Positions 38,784 through 50,130 of a stretch of 64,000 nt of DNA are shown here, piece after piece. Both the position numbers and the translations under genes were made by a program. Source of the DNA: Calliopsis andreniformis (taxonomy: Eukaryota > Arthropoda > Insecta > Hymenoptera > Andrenidae); assembly GCF_051401765.1 (NCBI RefSeq), contig NC_135064.1, positions 28,370,001-28,434,000 on the forward strand. Direction: 5' to 3'. The notes beneath the pieces are model-generated. The model did not search any database and had not been told where the DNA came from. It saw only the letters and a list, made by a program, of their open reading frames with translations. Position 1 is the first letter of the stretch, and each line of letters begins with the position of its first letter.

Positions 38784-38800
38784 TTATCGAGCACCCTGTA
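38784..38800 (-). mobile_element. Mariner-like terminus (right end orientation)
   Basis: TTATCGAGCACCCTG is followed by TA. Its complement shares the first 12 bases after TA with the end at 33336-33350, and both are TA-flanked. The distance of about 5.5 kb is too long for a simple mariner. Two separate copies of one family, or one copy interrupted by other DNA, are more likely than one intact element. Confidence 0.4.
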
Positions 38801-40894
38801 TACACTGGCCCAGGTTGCTCTCCCCTCGAAGAGGGACGAGCGTAGAAGATTGTCGCCGATGAGCAACGAATTCCAGCGAGGAGTAGCGGTGACTTTTATT
38901 CCCGATAATGACAGAGAGCGCGAAGATACCCGTCGTGGTACGTGATCAATTTTCGGCCCTCCTCTCTTTCGGTGGTGGTATAGCTGTGCATCTAACTACG
39001 ATTTCGGCGTAATTATATACGTCCGTCTGTCCAGAGCTGTGTCCACGGTCACAATATCCCATAAATCGACTGCTCCTCTCTCCGGAATCGTCCACGTCTT
39101 GTGATCATCCTGGACAGACCTCATTTGGCGCTTCGATTGCGTAATTACGCGCCAGTTCTTCGGATTTCCTTGATTGTTCTTCTTCTGGACAACCATTTTC
39201 CCGATTAAAGTTGCAGATTCATTGGACGTTTGGTTTTTGTTAAATTTCAGGTAAAGGCATAAAGGAGTGCTTTCCTTAAATAAGAATTATCTGGACATTT
39301 ATGTATAGATATAGAGAAATCTTGAAACTAGTATAAGTTGGAGACTCTAGTATTTCTAAAAAAATTCATAATCGTATTGCTATAATTTGTCCTCCAATTT
39401 ATGCCTACCTAATTCCCTTAATCAGAAAATAAATCCATAAAAGAACACGTAAAGTGATATGCACAGCGTCGAAGAATCTCAGCCAACATTCCTCCACCTC
39501 TCGATTAAGAGAAACCGCACACGAAGCCGATGATCATCCCCCAGCCGGCAATTTCATCGCCTCGTTGCCTCACCCCCTTCCTTCGTCGACTCGTTTCGTG
39601 ATCGTCGCGACAAACCGCGGTCACGGCTCGGTTCGTGGCCGAAAACTCGATGCCTCGACTCGGAAGAGGACGCCGCAGGTGAGGGAGGCGAGGAACGGTC
39701 GAGGAGGAAGGTTGTTGAAGGATGAGCGGCGATCGGGCCTCCCCGAGGAGCAGATGGCCACGAGACGAACGTAATTGGCGAGCCATCGAGATTATTGCCC
39801 GTGGCTTGTTCCCCCTTTCTCGTCTCCTCGCAGCGTTTCCTCTTCGATTCCCCTTTCCCCTAGATCGGGGCTAGAATCGTGTGTTTCTCTACGACGCCTA
39901 GAGTCGAGACAACCGTCCCGAGGAACAGAGGGACGGCATGAGTTGTCTCTGAATGGCGTCGTCAAACAGGGAAGGGAAGGCTGTCGATCGTTTCGTCATG
40001 CACCTGCTCGGTTCCGTCCTTTAAGAGAAAAAGAACCAGCCTTCGAGTAATTGGATAAGCTGATGAATTCGAGAAAAAGTCGCGTCATTCTGGCTCGACG
40101 AGGAAAGTGGAACTATTGTTCTGTGGTTCTTCGCTTGGGACCTACATTCAGGGCGAAGAAAGGAAGAAAGGGGAGAGGACGGTGGATGCACTTTTTGCGG
40201 AGCTGAGTAAACTGTCAACATTCAAAGCGCTATTATTTTTAAATGAATACTAATAAAGTGTGACGCAGTGTAATGGATAGGTTACATGAAGTGAATGGTA
40301 CCAAGAGGAATGTATAAAACTAACAATCTCACTTATTGTCACTGTTACAACGGTTTACACTGAACGAAGTCTGAAATTAGAATCTGTTTTAGCCTCTAAA
40401 AAAGAGTGAAGATCATGAAGCGTATGTTCTCCGAGCGCTCTGCCCTATCCCCGCAGGGTTTAAAGGTGAGGCTCCGTGTCAAGGCGTACTTAGCCTCAAA
40501 GCCTGTCTCAGACTCTTTACCCCGAAGAAGGGTAGCAGCACGTAAAGTAACACCGGTGAAGGCAATTTCTCTTGCGCGTTAAAAGCGCTGCCCTTAGAAA
40601 CCTAGGAACGCTCAGGACAGCGATGGCAAGACGCCTGAGCGTTCCTATCTCTCTCGTGGAAGCTGGCTGACTCGCGGCGCGCACACGGGTCACCTGTCCT
40701 TCCCCTCGAGCGTGTAAGATGACTTTTACGACGAGCAGTCTTCCCGTCCTGATGTCCACAGGAGGTCCGTCCGTGAAAGGGGCTGACCTCTCGCCGCAAC
40801 GAGGTGTCTCGTTCGATTCCGCCTGACACCGATCCACCGCTGACTCCGTAAACGTCGTATAAATTTTATTCGGTGGTTTTATCGCGCCCGCGCC

Positions 40895-40918
40895 CGCGAC
40901 CGTAATTTACGGCTCGCG
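40895..40918. repeat. 11-bp hairpin with one bulge
   Basis: CGCGACCGTAA (40895-40905) pairs with TTACGG-C-TCGCG (40907-40918) around a single central T with one unpaired C. It lies in a CpG-rich patch. No function can be assigned. Confidence 0.6.
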
Positions 40919-42271
40919 CGCATCCTCCACGCGGAACTCACCACCGTCGCGTGTTTTCCTCCTGGAAATTGCCGGTTTCGTGATTGCCGGCCAGCCTCGC
41001 CGCAGCCTATGTAATTTCTGGATAGAATCGATTATATTTGCCGTTTTTCTCGACCGTGATTCTACGTTAAAGTGTGTCGAACGATTTTCAGTTTTATACG
41101 CGAGTCCTAATCGACGAGAAGAGCTAAAGGGCTGACTGTTTCTTGAGCGTATGCAAGGAGGTAGAATCAAGAAGAGGTACAAGTTCTAAAGGATGAGCAC
41201 CTTCTACAGGTATTATTATGCCTAAAATGGTTGCAGAAGGTTTTCAATTAACGAGAGATTACTCGGAGACTATACACAACAGAAACGAGAGGATGGAAAT
41301 ATTTCAAAGTCCGCGTTCATGGCAGTGAAAGGTAGGATTGTTAAGGCAGAGAAGTGTAAATTGGAGTCACTGTACTGTGGGACGTCAATTTGCCATGAAA
41401 AAAGTATCGGATGGATAACAGCTACGGTACATCACTCGGGCGCAAAACAATAAATTGCAAAAGCACGATTCGACGCAGTGCGTCACGGCGCAACGAAGGG
41501 GTGCCTGTTTCAAAAGAAACATCCAGCATATAAGCGACAGAGGACCGAGGGAAAAAATGACAAGAGTCATTACGCTGGAGGAACGGACAAGGACGAGGGA
41601 GGAGGAACGAAAACGGTCGGCGCAGACGACGTGCAGAAAGCGGAGTGGAAAAGGAAGGCTGCGGGCTAATTGCTGGCCGGTTTTCGCGGGACACGCGTGC
41701 GTCTCACGCGTGCATCTTTGTCGGCTGCCTCGCGTGATGTACGCCCTGATGCAGGTACATTAAACGTATGTACATTGGCCGGGACAACTTACGCGCCTTG
41801 CTCGACAACGCGCGCCGCTGATTTTACGAGCCACGAGCCGCGAGCCGCTCTCTCGGACAGGACCTTGCTGGCGTTTAAGTGAGACTTAATATCGTGAAAT
41901 CTCGACAGTGTTTTCGGGAAGGTAAGCTAAGGGGCACGAAGCGAAGAGGCGAGGGTAAAGGAATTGGAACTACAAAAACGTGGGAAGGTGGAACTTGGGA
42001 AATTTGCAGTGGGGAAGTTGAAAAGTTAAAAGATTTCGAACAGAGTTTTTGAAAATTGACCACCTCTGGGGTGTCGCATCGTCCCCGTTAAGAAAGTCTG
42101 TTTTAGAACTTGAAGGCTTGATAACTTAAAAACTTAGAAATTTAGGAGACTGAAAACTCAAAATTACGTATTAGGGAAGTTGGACACTCTAAATTTTGCA
42201 ATTTTGGAAACTTGTTGAGAACTTATAGATTCAGAAATGGAATATTTTCATTGTCTGTGATGTTTCCCCAG

Positions 42272-42640
42272 GTCCCACGAGAAGTGGCAGAGAGGACACT
42301 GTCAGGTTCCCCAGGTGTGCCTCCGTGGCAAGATAATTTCTTCGAGGTGTCCGCAGATCGACAGGACAACGGCATGCTCGACAAGGTGTACGGGGCCGAT
42401 TTTACGAGGCAGCTCGGCAGTTTCTTGACAGGGACATTACCGAGGCCAGGCAGCTCGCCAGTTGGTCACAGTGGTTGCTTCTTGCGGCTGGACTCGCACG
42501 CATTTCCATACAATGGCGACCGCCGCGGCATTTCCATACGCGTCGAGTCGCGCTCCTGGTTTCACACGCGGCACGCTGCTCGTTTCTTTTCGCAACACTC
42601 CGCCCCCGCGACTCGTCGCGCAGCTGTCATGCTCCTCTGA
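42272..42640 (+). other. Possible exon after a splice-acceptor-like site
   Basis: ATTTTCATTGTCTGTGATG then TTTCCCCAG ends at 42271. From 42272 one frame is open for 122 codons to a TGA at 42638-42640. Its first 60 codons look protein-like, with mixed acidic, aromatic and glycine residues (for example PPWQDNFFEVSADRQDNGM), then turn Arg/His/Ser-rich as in GC-rich junk. No consensus GTAAGT donor ends it. I do not recognise the protein. A chance frame is more likely than an exon. Confidence 0.15.
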
Positions 42641-42674
42641 TCTGGGTCACTCAGCGTGATCGTACTTCGAGCCA

Positions 42675-42700
42675 GATCTCCCCGAGATCTCCCCGAGATC
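42675..42700. repeat. 11-bp tandem repeat, 2.4 copies
   Basis: GATCTCCCCGA is repeated exactly at 42675-42685 and 42686-42696, with GATC of a third copy. It is a minor tandem duplication. Confidence 0.9.
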
Positions 42701-44630
42701 GGCGTTTCCGTGTTCCGCGTGATGCTCCAACTGGGACGGCTCGCTAAACCGACTCCTCATCTCTGTGTCAATGCTGCTGTCTAACTAGGTCAACTCCAGC
42801 TCTTATCTCTCGGTGGTGCGAAGACCGTGCTCGATACGCAGCCAGCGCCTTGCTACGGAATCATGAGGTTACAGATAACGGAAGTCGTTTGATTCTATTG
42901 TATCTCTCTTGCTCGAGATCGTGGACGTTGCGACTCGATAAAAAGATGCAACGTGTTATGATTTCTCGAATGATTTGGATCTGTGTTGATGCGTGAACGC
43001 GAAACGTGGAATATTTATGGACAATAGAAATAAAGACGCAGTGGTGAGTTGTAATCCCACGCAATCCTTTGTTTTCGCGTCACTCGCGATGAACAGTGGC
43101 GAGTAGGTCGTCCGTAACATCGAATAATACTGCTACCAAGCAAGAAGTTTATAGAGCTGTTAGAGGAAACTGTATGTCAACCAGTTTTTAGAAAATTCTA
43201 CTCACCTTTAAATTTCATTCTGCTTGTTCGTTAACACCCCGCGTAATTAAGACTTCTTATACTCGTTGCTCCTCATTAATGACTATTAATATTCACGTGC
43301 GATGTCATGGGCTTTCCTCTATAAAAACAGAAAACAAGACATTTATTTCATGTTTCGTCGTAATAACTCGTGGCGACAGTTTTACGATTTCAGAATTATG
43401 GACGCTTCCATGCATAATTCATCTTTTATCGTTACATTTATATGTCTCATTAAATCTGTTCTTTCTCGTAAGAAGCTTCCAAAACACGCTAATTAGCTCG
43501 CGCGAGGTTCACCTAATTAAGTAGAGAATGCTTGTTCTTAATAAAACCATTAGGAGTGTTCGGGATGAACATCAATCACCTTTTCTCCGACGAATTGTCG
43601 GCTGCTTGTGAATCCCTGCCTTTTATCGCGCATTTCTCCGTTGACGATAGCGAATTAATTTCTAGTGAATCGTAATGGACATAGATTACAATCGACTCAT
43701 TGAGACAAAAGAGCACATAAAAAAGTAATATAAAAAACTAGCCGAAATTACCTTGGATTAAGAAATTTCCAGAGTTCTTTCTACTCTCTTCGTTCCACGT
43801 TCATTCGACACACCTTTCGAACCATACGGAAGGTTTCACGATGTCTCATCAACGATTCAAGACAGTATGATCCAGCATAAAAATTCATCGTATATGGCAG
43901 GAAGAAGAGTAGGTCGCCCATTCCCTCATCGTTCCCTTCAAACGACATCAGAGACCCATCCGCGTCAGTCGCCAGGAGAAGAAGAGGAAACGCGTCTCGT
44001 TCGCTCATTCATTATACATTCGACGGTAGTTGCCTCTCGAAAGATCCCTCGGCATCCCTCGCCTGAATCGACGCGCTCGGGGGTGGGCGGAAACGAGGTC
44101 GTGGAGAAGCGCGGTGTCGTTTCCACGAACAAAAGCGGAATGGGTGAAACGCGAACGCAGACGAAAGCAGAGGAGCCAACTGGGCGGGCAAGGAAGACGA
44201 AGAGGGTAATAAAATTCGACTTACGTGGTTCGCGAGCACGGTGGTCGGTGTCACCTGTGGAACGGTGGAAACACAGGGGAAGCAATTTTTACGGAGCACC
44301 GTTGGACGACGCCGCCCAGAATGCCCTCAGCTGGCCTTCGTTTCCAAACTTTCCTCTTTTACCTGGAAGAAAGTCTGGGAAAGAACGAAATTTCGGCGCG
44401 AGTTACAAGCCAGGGGAACCTGGGTCTTGGTCATCCTCGACCCGGATACATTTCGGCACAAAGCAGCTGGGGACACGCGTGTGGCGGGTCAATCGATCGG
44501 CATAAATCTCTGGGCCGCTTGTCAACGGGATATTGCCTTCACGAGGATATTCAATTTTCTTTCACGCTGCCAGCGTCTGTCCAGTCGTGCGGGAATTAAA
44601 GGATTGCGACTGGTTGGATGAGGTGATGGG

Positions 44631-44658
44631 GAGAGCGAGGTTGAGAGCGAGGTTGAGA
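44631..44658. repeat. 12-bp tandem repeat, 2.3 copies
   Basis: GAGAGCGAGGTT is repeated exactly at 44631-44642 and 44643-44654, followed by GAGA. It is a minor tandem duplication. Confidence 0.9.
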
Positions 44659-44900
44659 TCGGGACCCATGACCTTCTAGGAGCTTTCGCTTGCTGTAAAT
44701 GTTTCAATTTCAACTACCCACTATGGAATAAATTGTTGATATCAAGCTAGGAGACTCTTGGATTGTCTAAGCTGCTTCTTCCCCGATTAGGACTTTCTAA
44801 TATTAACCTTGAGTACTTCTGACACGTATATGTACGTATACGTGCAGGCAGTATTCTATTCCAGATAACTAAAAAGAAGTCCAGACGTTTAGAAAAATAG

Positions 44901-44930
44901 AAAATGCAAAAAATGCATAAAATGCATAAA
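44901..44930. repeat. 9-bp tandem repeat AAAATGCAT x 3
   Basis: Three units run from 44901 to 44927, the first with one mismatch. ATGCAT is itself a palindrome and the array holds two octamer-like ATGCATAA words. It lies in AT-rich non-coding DNA. Confidence 0.9.
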
Positions 44931-45902
44931 AGTTTCCACGGCAAGCACGAAGAGTAAAGCAAATAATACAAGGAACCGAAGGAAGAGGTGATGGATGCGG
45001 CTTGAGCGAACGCGACCGGACGCACGTCGTTCACAGGGCGAGACAGAGCTTTCTCGAAAGCGTTCCGCTCGCGAGTCGGTGACACGTTGACACGTGAAAC
45101 CTGCCAGCCGAAGGTTCCTGGCCCCGCGTTACGTTCTCGTGCATCTTTATTCGGGCGAAAAGGGATCGATCGGTCGGCTAAACGATATCGTGACCTCGCG
45201 AGGCGCGTCTTCCGCGAGGAGTCGCCGCGATTTCACCGGAGACTTCCGTTAATTTTGTTCAGCGTTTCCTATTAACGATCACGAACAGGAGCGGGCCCAA
45301 CCCCTGTGCAACGAAACTCATTAAACGTCTGTCCGATTGTCTCGATGCCGCGGCGAGCCGCGAGTAGGGAACACACGACGCCATGATGCTTCACTGCTTC
45401 ACCTATGCGTCTGCCTTCCGCGGAAGTTGTAAACGAATTAACGACGTGTCGTAGATCGGCCCCGCGGCGGCGATATTATTCTCATCACGGGAAACAATTA
45501 CTTTTCTCCCACGGGAATCGGAAGGTCTGTGCCGATCGCGGCTACCGTGAAACTTTTCTGATGTCGTGAATAGGTTTCCGTTATTGCCATTCTGTGCTCG
45601 TCTTTGGAACTGGCGGCTACTATAGAGTAGGTAAATTTGTAAGATAGCTTCGAACTTCAGTCCGCATTGCCACAATTTCAAACTTATATTAAGCGAAATT
45701 CATTTGAAATAAGAGATTCCTTCACAGCTAATAGAGGAATTATGATCAATTTCAATAATAGAGAATAATAATTAATAACAATTTACATTAAACAATAGGT
45801 GAAATTGTTATTAGGTACTCGGGTAACTAAGATTTTCAGTACAATTGAATATATCGATATTTCGTGAACTATTCAATGGTAGTTTGATATCGCAGCTTCA
45901 AT

Positions 45903-45978
45903 CAACCAATCAACGACATCAGTATATTCCCTCGGAAGAGTATAAATACAACCCCCAGATCAGCAATTCCTCAGATCC
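45903..45978 (+). promoter_or_regulatory. Candidate core promoter (CCAAT, TATA, initiator)
   Basis: ACCAATCAA near 45905 is followed by TATAAATA at 45941-45948 and by CTCAGATC, whose A at 45973 lies 32 bp from the first T of the TATA box. This matches the usual -31 to +1 geometry of insect TATA promoters, and TCAG is the arthropod initiator core. The + strand immediately downstream carries a hairpin array and a G-poor tract, so a short structured transcript would begin near 45973. The promoter of a solo LTR is an alternative, because LTR R regions often start this way. No second copy of an LTR is present in the window. Confidence 0.4.
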
Positions 45979-45979
45979 T

Positions 45980-46072
45980 TCTCTGACTTAGTCAGAGACG
46001 GATTTCCCCCGAACCGCCGGGGTTCCTTAGTGGGTCACCATACATGGTACCCACTATGGTCAAGGGATGACC
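45980..46072 (+). ncRNA. Array of four consecutive hairpins
   Basis: Four stems follow one another within 93 bp. The first is TCTCTGAC/GTCAGAGA (45980-45998, loop TTA). The second is GAACC/GGTTC (46011-46025, 5-nt loop). The third is AGTGGGT-C-ACCAT paired with ATGGTACCCACT (46029-46055, 12 bp, one bulged C, 2-nt DNA loop that would open to a larger loop in RNA). The fourth is GGTCA/TGACC (46058-46072, 5-nt loop). They start about 8 bp after the candidate initiator. This density of perfect stems is unusual for the window. Calling it an RNA is inference; it may be an LTR leader or another untranslated leader. Confidence 0.3.
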
Positions 46073-46129
46073 CTATCCCCACAACCCCACTCCCACCCAC
46101 ATCCTCATCCTCACCTATACACCGGGAGT

Positions 46130-46664
46130 CCTCTCTCCTCTCTCTTCTCTCCTCTCTCCTCTCTCCTCTCTCCTCTCTCCTCTTTCCTCTCTTCTCTCTC
46201 CTCTCTCCTCTCTCCATTCTCCTCTCTCCTCTCTCATCTCTCATCTCTCCCCTCGCCACCCCCCTCTCTCCTCACTCATCTCCCCCTCTCCACTCTCCTT
46301 CTCTCCCTCTCTCCTAGCCACTTTCCCTTCTCCTCTCTTCTCTCCCCCCTTTCCCTTTCCCCTCTCCCCTCTTCTCTTTCCTCGCCTCCCCCTCTCTCCT
46401 ATCTCATCTCCCACTCTCCCCTCTCCTCCCTGTACTCTCCTCTCCCTTCTCTCTCTCTCTCCCTCTTGCCTATCCACTCTCCTCTCCCTTCTCCCCTCTC
46501 TCCCCCTCCCCTCTCCCCTCTTCCCTCTCCTCTCTCCCTCTCTCGTAGCCACTCTCCCCTCTCCTCTCTCTCCTCTCCCCTCTTCCCTCTCCCATCTTCC
46601 CTCTTCTCTCCCCTCTACCCTCCTCTCTTCTCTTCCTTTCTCCCTCCATTTCTCCTTCTCCTCT
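46130..46664 (+). repeat. About 535-bp polypyrimidine (CT-rich) tract
   Basis: The + strand is almost purely C and T, built from variants of CTCTCTC and CTCCTCTC with only scattered A and G (for example TCATC and TAGCC islands). Including 46073-46129, about 590 nt downstream of the hairpins are nearly free of G. Apparent long Ser/Leu/Pro frames, and Arg/Glu/Gly frames on the other strand, are artefacts. Such tracts can form triplex (H-) DNA and, if transcribed, give a CU-rich RNA able to bind PTB-type proteins. Confidence 0.95.
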
Positions 46665-49039
46665 GCCCACGCCGCCCCACATCTAGGAGAGAAACAAGAT
46701 AGGCATAGAGGAAAGAAAATAAAGGTGATGAGAGGAGTAAGCAGTTGCGAAGGGAAAAAAGCGGGAAGAGTGGCAATGGAGCATTCAATGCGGACTCAGG
46801 GTGAGTTAACTGCACAATATAAATTGTTTCATTCTTGGCCTTCGAGTCGTAATGTACGTGTACCGTTAAGATAGTTGATGAGAAACGATAATAGGCCAAT
46901 CATCGAATCTATCAAGCGACATATGGTAGACCCGTGCACGACTGACGTGCGCTACGACGCCAGGCGACCTGCGGTTTCTGTCATTTATCGGTAATCGTTC
47001 GTTGCTCATCACAGGATACGCTCAGACTTCCCCTGGTTAATGCAGACTTCCGGCTTCAAAGCGAGCAACCACCCAGAACACGCGTCGTTGAATCGATGCG
47101 TTTCGATTATCGAAGCTTATAAAGCTCAAGTGTGTTTAGCTGCTGTCGAAGGTGCAAATAGACATTTCGACGAGTAATTTTAGGTTTGCTACCCTTCAAA
47201 TTTTTTTGTATAACCACTAAACCGCTTTATCATGACCAAGAAGATGACGCGTGGCCTGACTAATAGCTGTCTAATAATAAGTAGCCTGACATTGCTTCCG
47301 TGTTATAGCTAGTCTGTTTAGAAATACTTCACCGTATTTAATGCAACTATTCTGGGTTCCTTCACGGTCATGCTATGATTTTTCCTGTGTAATTTCTATT
47401 ATCTAAAGGTTGGACATATGCGATAGAATAAAAACGTGATTTCATATTTTGATAAAAAGTAAGATTCGTGAAGTGTTCTAACCCACTTACTTTACATTTG
47501 AGAATCACAGAGAGAAGACACAACTGCGAAATTCTCTTGAACCTTCCTCCAGGATTATTTATTAACTTTCTTTCTCCACCGATATCGTTTCGAAATTCTC
47601 CTCCCAAGTTCTACGTGTCGAGATCAAAAGCGTCTAAATAATTCTCATCGACTAGTCGTGGAGTTGTCAGGCCACAGAAAGGAGGTGCGGGTCGGGTGCT
47701 TTTCATTTCAAGTCGGCTTAACACTCGTGTCGCACGCGAAAATGCTGCGGCGAGGAAATTAAGGGCTCTCGAGGCTGTCACGTTAGGAAAAAGAGAGGAA
47801 CAAAGCTGGGAACACGCTGTCCCGCTCTCACGTCGACCTCGAGAAACGATCCTTTCAAAATGTCAACTTTCCAGCTCCAAATAATATACCCTCTTGTTAC
47901 ATAAATAAACTGTTTGAAAAAATACTGATGACAGGCCATCATGTCCATCAAGATTCGCCCGGTTGCAAGTCTCCCCTCCTCCAGGCTCCCTTTTTCCTCC
48001 CTTCCATCAGGGTCGAGCGTTTAGCAGGGACGGTAAACATCCAGGACACGCAACAAGACCGTTCTACTTCCTCTCTCTGTTCTTCCGTGTCCCCGGTCGA
48101 AGGGGTTCGATCCACCCTAACGTTTCGCTTTTTCATAATAAAATCGTCATACGGTGGCCCGATTGGTTGGGATCGCTCGAGGGGTCCCACAATGCACCGT
48201 GGGCTTGTCCGTGCTTCAATATTCGAGAAGGGACGCTAGGAGAAGAGAGAGAGAAAGTCTCCGCTGTCTCATGGTCGGAGGCTGTCGCTGTGTAAATAGG
48301 GCACACACCAAGAGACACACGCCCCGTTGCATTGTGCGTGCCCTCTCGTCTGAAGGGGCACCCTTCTGTCCCTGCACAAAGGGTTGTCTCGGGGCTGGCC
48401 GTTTTCGAATTGAATTTTTTATCCGGTCGACAGGAAAGCGGCCATCATAGTCCGTCCACGGGCTCCCTGTCCTTTTTAGCGCACCGTGTCCCTCTTTCTT
48501 CGACCCGCGACATTTGACAGGGCCGTATGGCTTCGTTCCACGGCATTGTTTGAACAGGTTCTCTTGGGCGCTGTGATTTCGCGCTGGGACCGCTTCTCGC
48601 AAAAATTAACTTGTTGGAATACTTCGGGAATACAGCTTTCCTCCTCCCACGAAGTATAAATTACAAACAGCTACAAAGGATTTAATATTCAATCTATGTA
48701 CTAACTGTTTCATATTTACGATGTCAACCTCCTGAGCAGTCTTCATTCTTGTTTAAATTAATCCAACTGGACCCAAATCCAAAAATTAGGGTTTGAAACG
48801 TATCTTCTAACCCAGAGTCCTCCTATGTCGATGATTTCGTCTCCTTCCACGACCAACCGGGTCAGGCAGCGTTCGTCCCCTGGGTCTCAAAATCTGTCCA
48901 TTTTGAATCAGTCGGCCAATCCGGCGGATATTGGACGTAACGCCATCATGACAGCATCGGGGAGCATTGCGAAAGGTTCTAGGAGCAGCATAGCCGAGGG
49001 GAGGGGGCTAGAGGATAGAGGGTCTCCCTAATGAAAGAG

Positions 49040-49059
49040 AGCTGAGCTCCCACTCAGCT
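49040..49059. repeat. Perfect 7-bp hairpin
   Basis: AGCTGAG (49040-49046) and CTCAGCT (49053-49059) are exact inverted copies around CTCCCA. Additional weaker pairing of the flanking AGAG and CTCT sequences is possible. No function can be assigned. Confidence 0.6.
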
Positions 49060-50130
49060 AGTTCTCATCTCTCTGCTTTCCCATGCGAAATAAAATATCG
49101 CTAATCACTCGTGCGCAGGGCTGTAAGTACCTTCGCAGGGCGCCCTTCGTGCGCGCGCGTGCATCTGTGTACTTAGCCTCCCCCTCCTCGCGTCGTGTAC
49201 ACTCGAGGACCACCCTCTTTTGAACAAAGTCGAGAGTCGTAGGACGATGGCGACTTTACCTCGCTCGAAACCCCCATCCCCTTCGTTGAATAACGTCCCA
49301 CGTCAGCCATGGGACAATGGGATGCCACTGTTGTGTTCGGGATTATTATTTCGCCAACGCTGCCGGGGATATAATTAAGGAACGCGGGTTGTGATCGAGC
49401 CATTGCTTTTCTGTGTGCACTCACGAACCCCCGTCGAATGATTTCATTTCGCAGGGATTTCGGGGCTCCCTGGTCTTCGCTAGGGTGGCTCGAAATTTGT
49501 AATTGTTTTCGCGGGCTTCCCAAACACTGCCAAAGATGCAACCCCTTTGTGAAAACACTGCAGGGGTTCCTTCCGTAGCATTTCCATGGCTGGAAGTGTC
49601 CAACTTTTTAGCTTTTTTATTACTACACACTTTGACAAGTACGAAAAGCAAATCTATGTAACAGAAGATACTTCAGATGTCAAATCAGACTTGAAAACTT
49701 CTAATTTGTGACAATTTTCTTATGGATGTCTCATCGCTGGTGTTTCAAGATGGAGAGATTCTATTTATCATACTGCAGATGAGTACAATAAGCTCCCAAA
49801 GTTTCCTCGCCGTTTTCCAAGCAACTCCATACGTACACTCGAATTTACCCTTGAGTCGAGGAGAAACGAAGGGCAAGGAGGGGGAAAGAACCATAGAGGG
49901 ATTCTGTCAGAAGAAAATGAAACACGGACGAAGGCAGAGACTTTAATATCAAAAATCGGGATCCGCCATTTTTCCTCGTGGCCCGTGTGCACACAATGAA
50001 CGCTCCCAAGGCTGCAACACCGAGACACGAAGCTCGCCGAAACCCGTCCTTGTTAGCAGCTGCGTAGCATCCCCCGCCCGTTACACAATACCCTCTCTCG
50101 CTCCCCTGAAAAACGAAATGGGTGGATTAA

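Larger units (their letters stand above)
38801..45900. other. Non-coding stretch with minor repeats
   Basis: No recognised gene. At 39250/39251 TTTTTGTTAAATTTCAG abuts GTAAAG, a second and weaker recursive-splice-like motif on the + strand. From about 41930 to 42240 the sequence is made of loosely repeated GAAACTTG or GAAAATT-like words, an eroded simple-repeat texture. The GC-rich patch at 43870-44620 opens three + frames and two minus frames at once; the longest frame of the window (43867-44505, 212 codons) is one of these and carries no known domain. Confidence 0.55.

Noticed and set aside
40790..40830. GTTCGATTCC word resembling a tRNA T-arm
   Set aside because: There are no matching D-arm, anticodon stem or acceptor stem in the surrounding 80 bp.
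43867..44505. Longest ATG-started frame of the window (212 codons, +)
   Set aside because: It lies in a GC-rich patch where two other + frames and two minus frames are also open, has a Lys/Arg/Ser-rich random-like composition, no recognisable domain and no splice or promoter support.
46067..46702. 211-codon Ser/Leu/Pro-rich frame and the matching Arg/Glu/Gly-rich minus frames
   Set aside because: They are translations of the polypyrimidine tract, in which stop codons are almost impossible. They are not genes.
48100..48125. GGTTCGATCC word resembling a tRNA B box
   Set aside because: No A box lies at the right distance upstream, and no cloverleaf or acceptor-stem pairing can be drawn.
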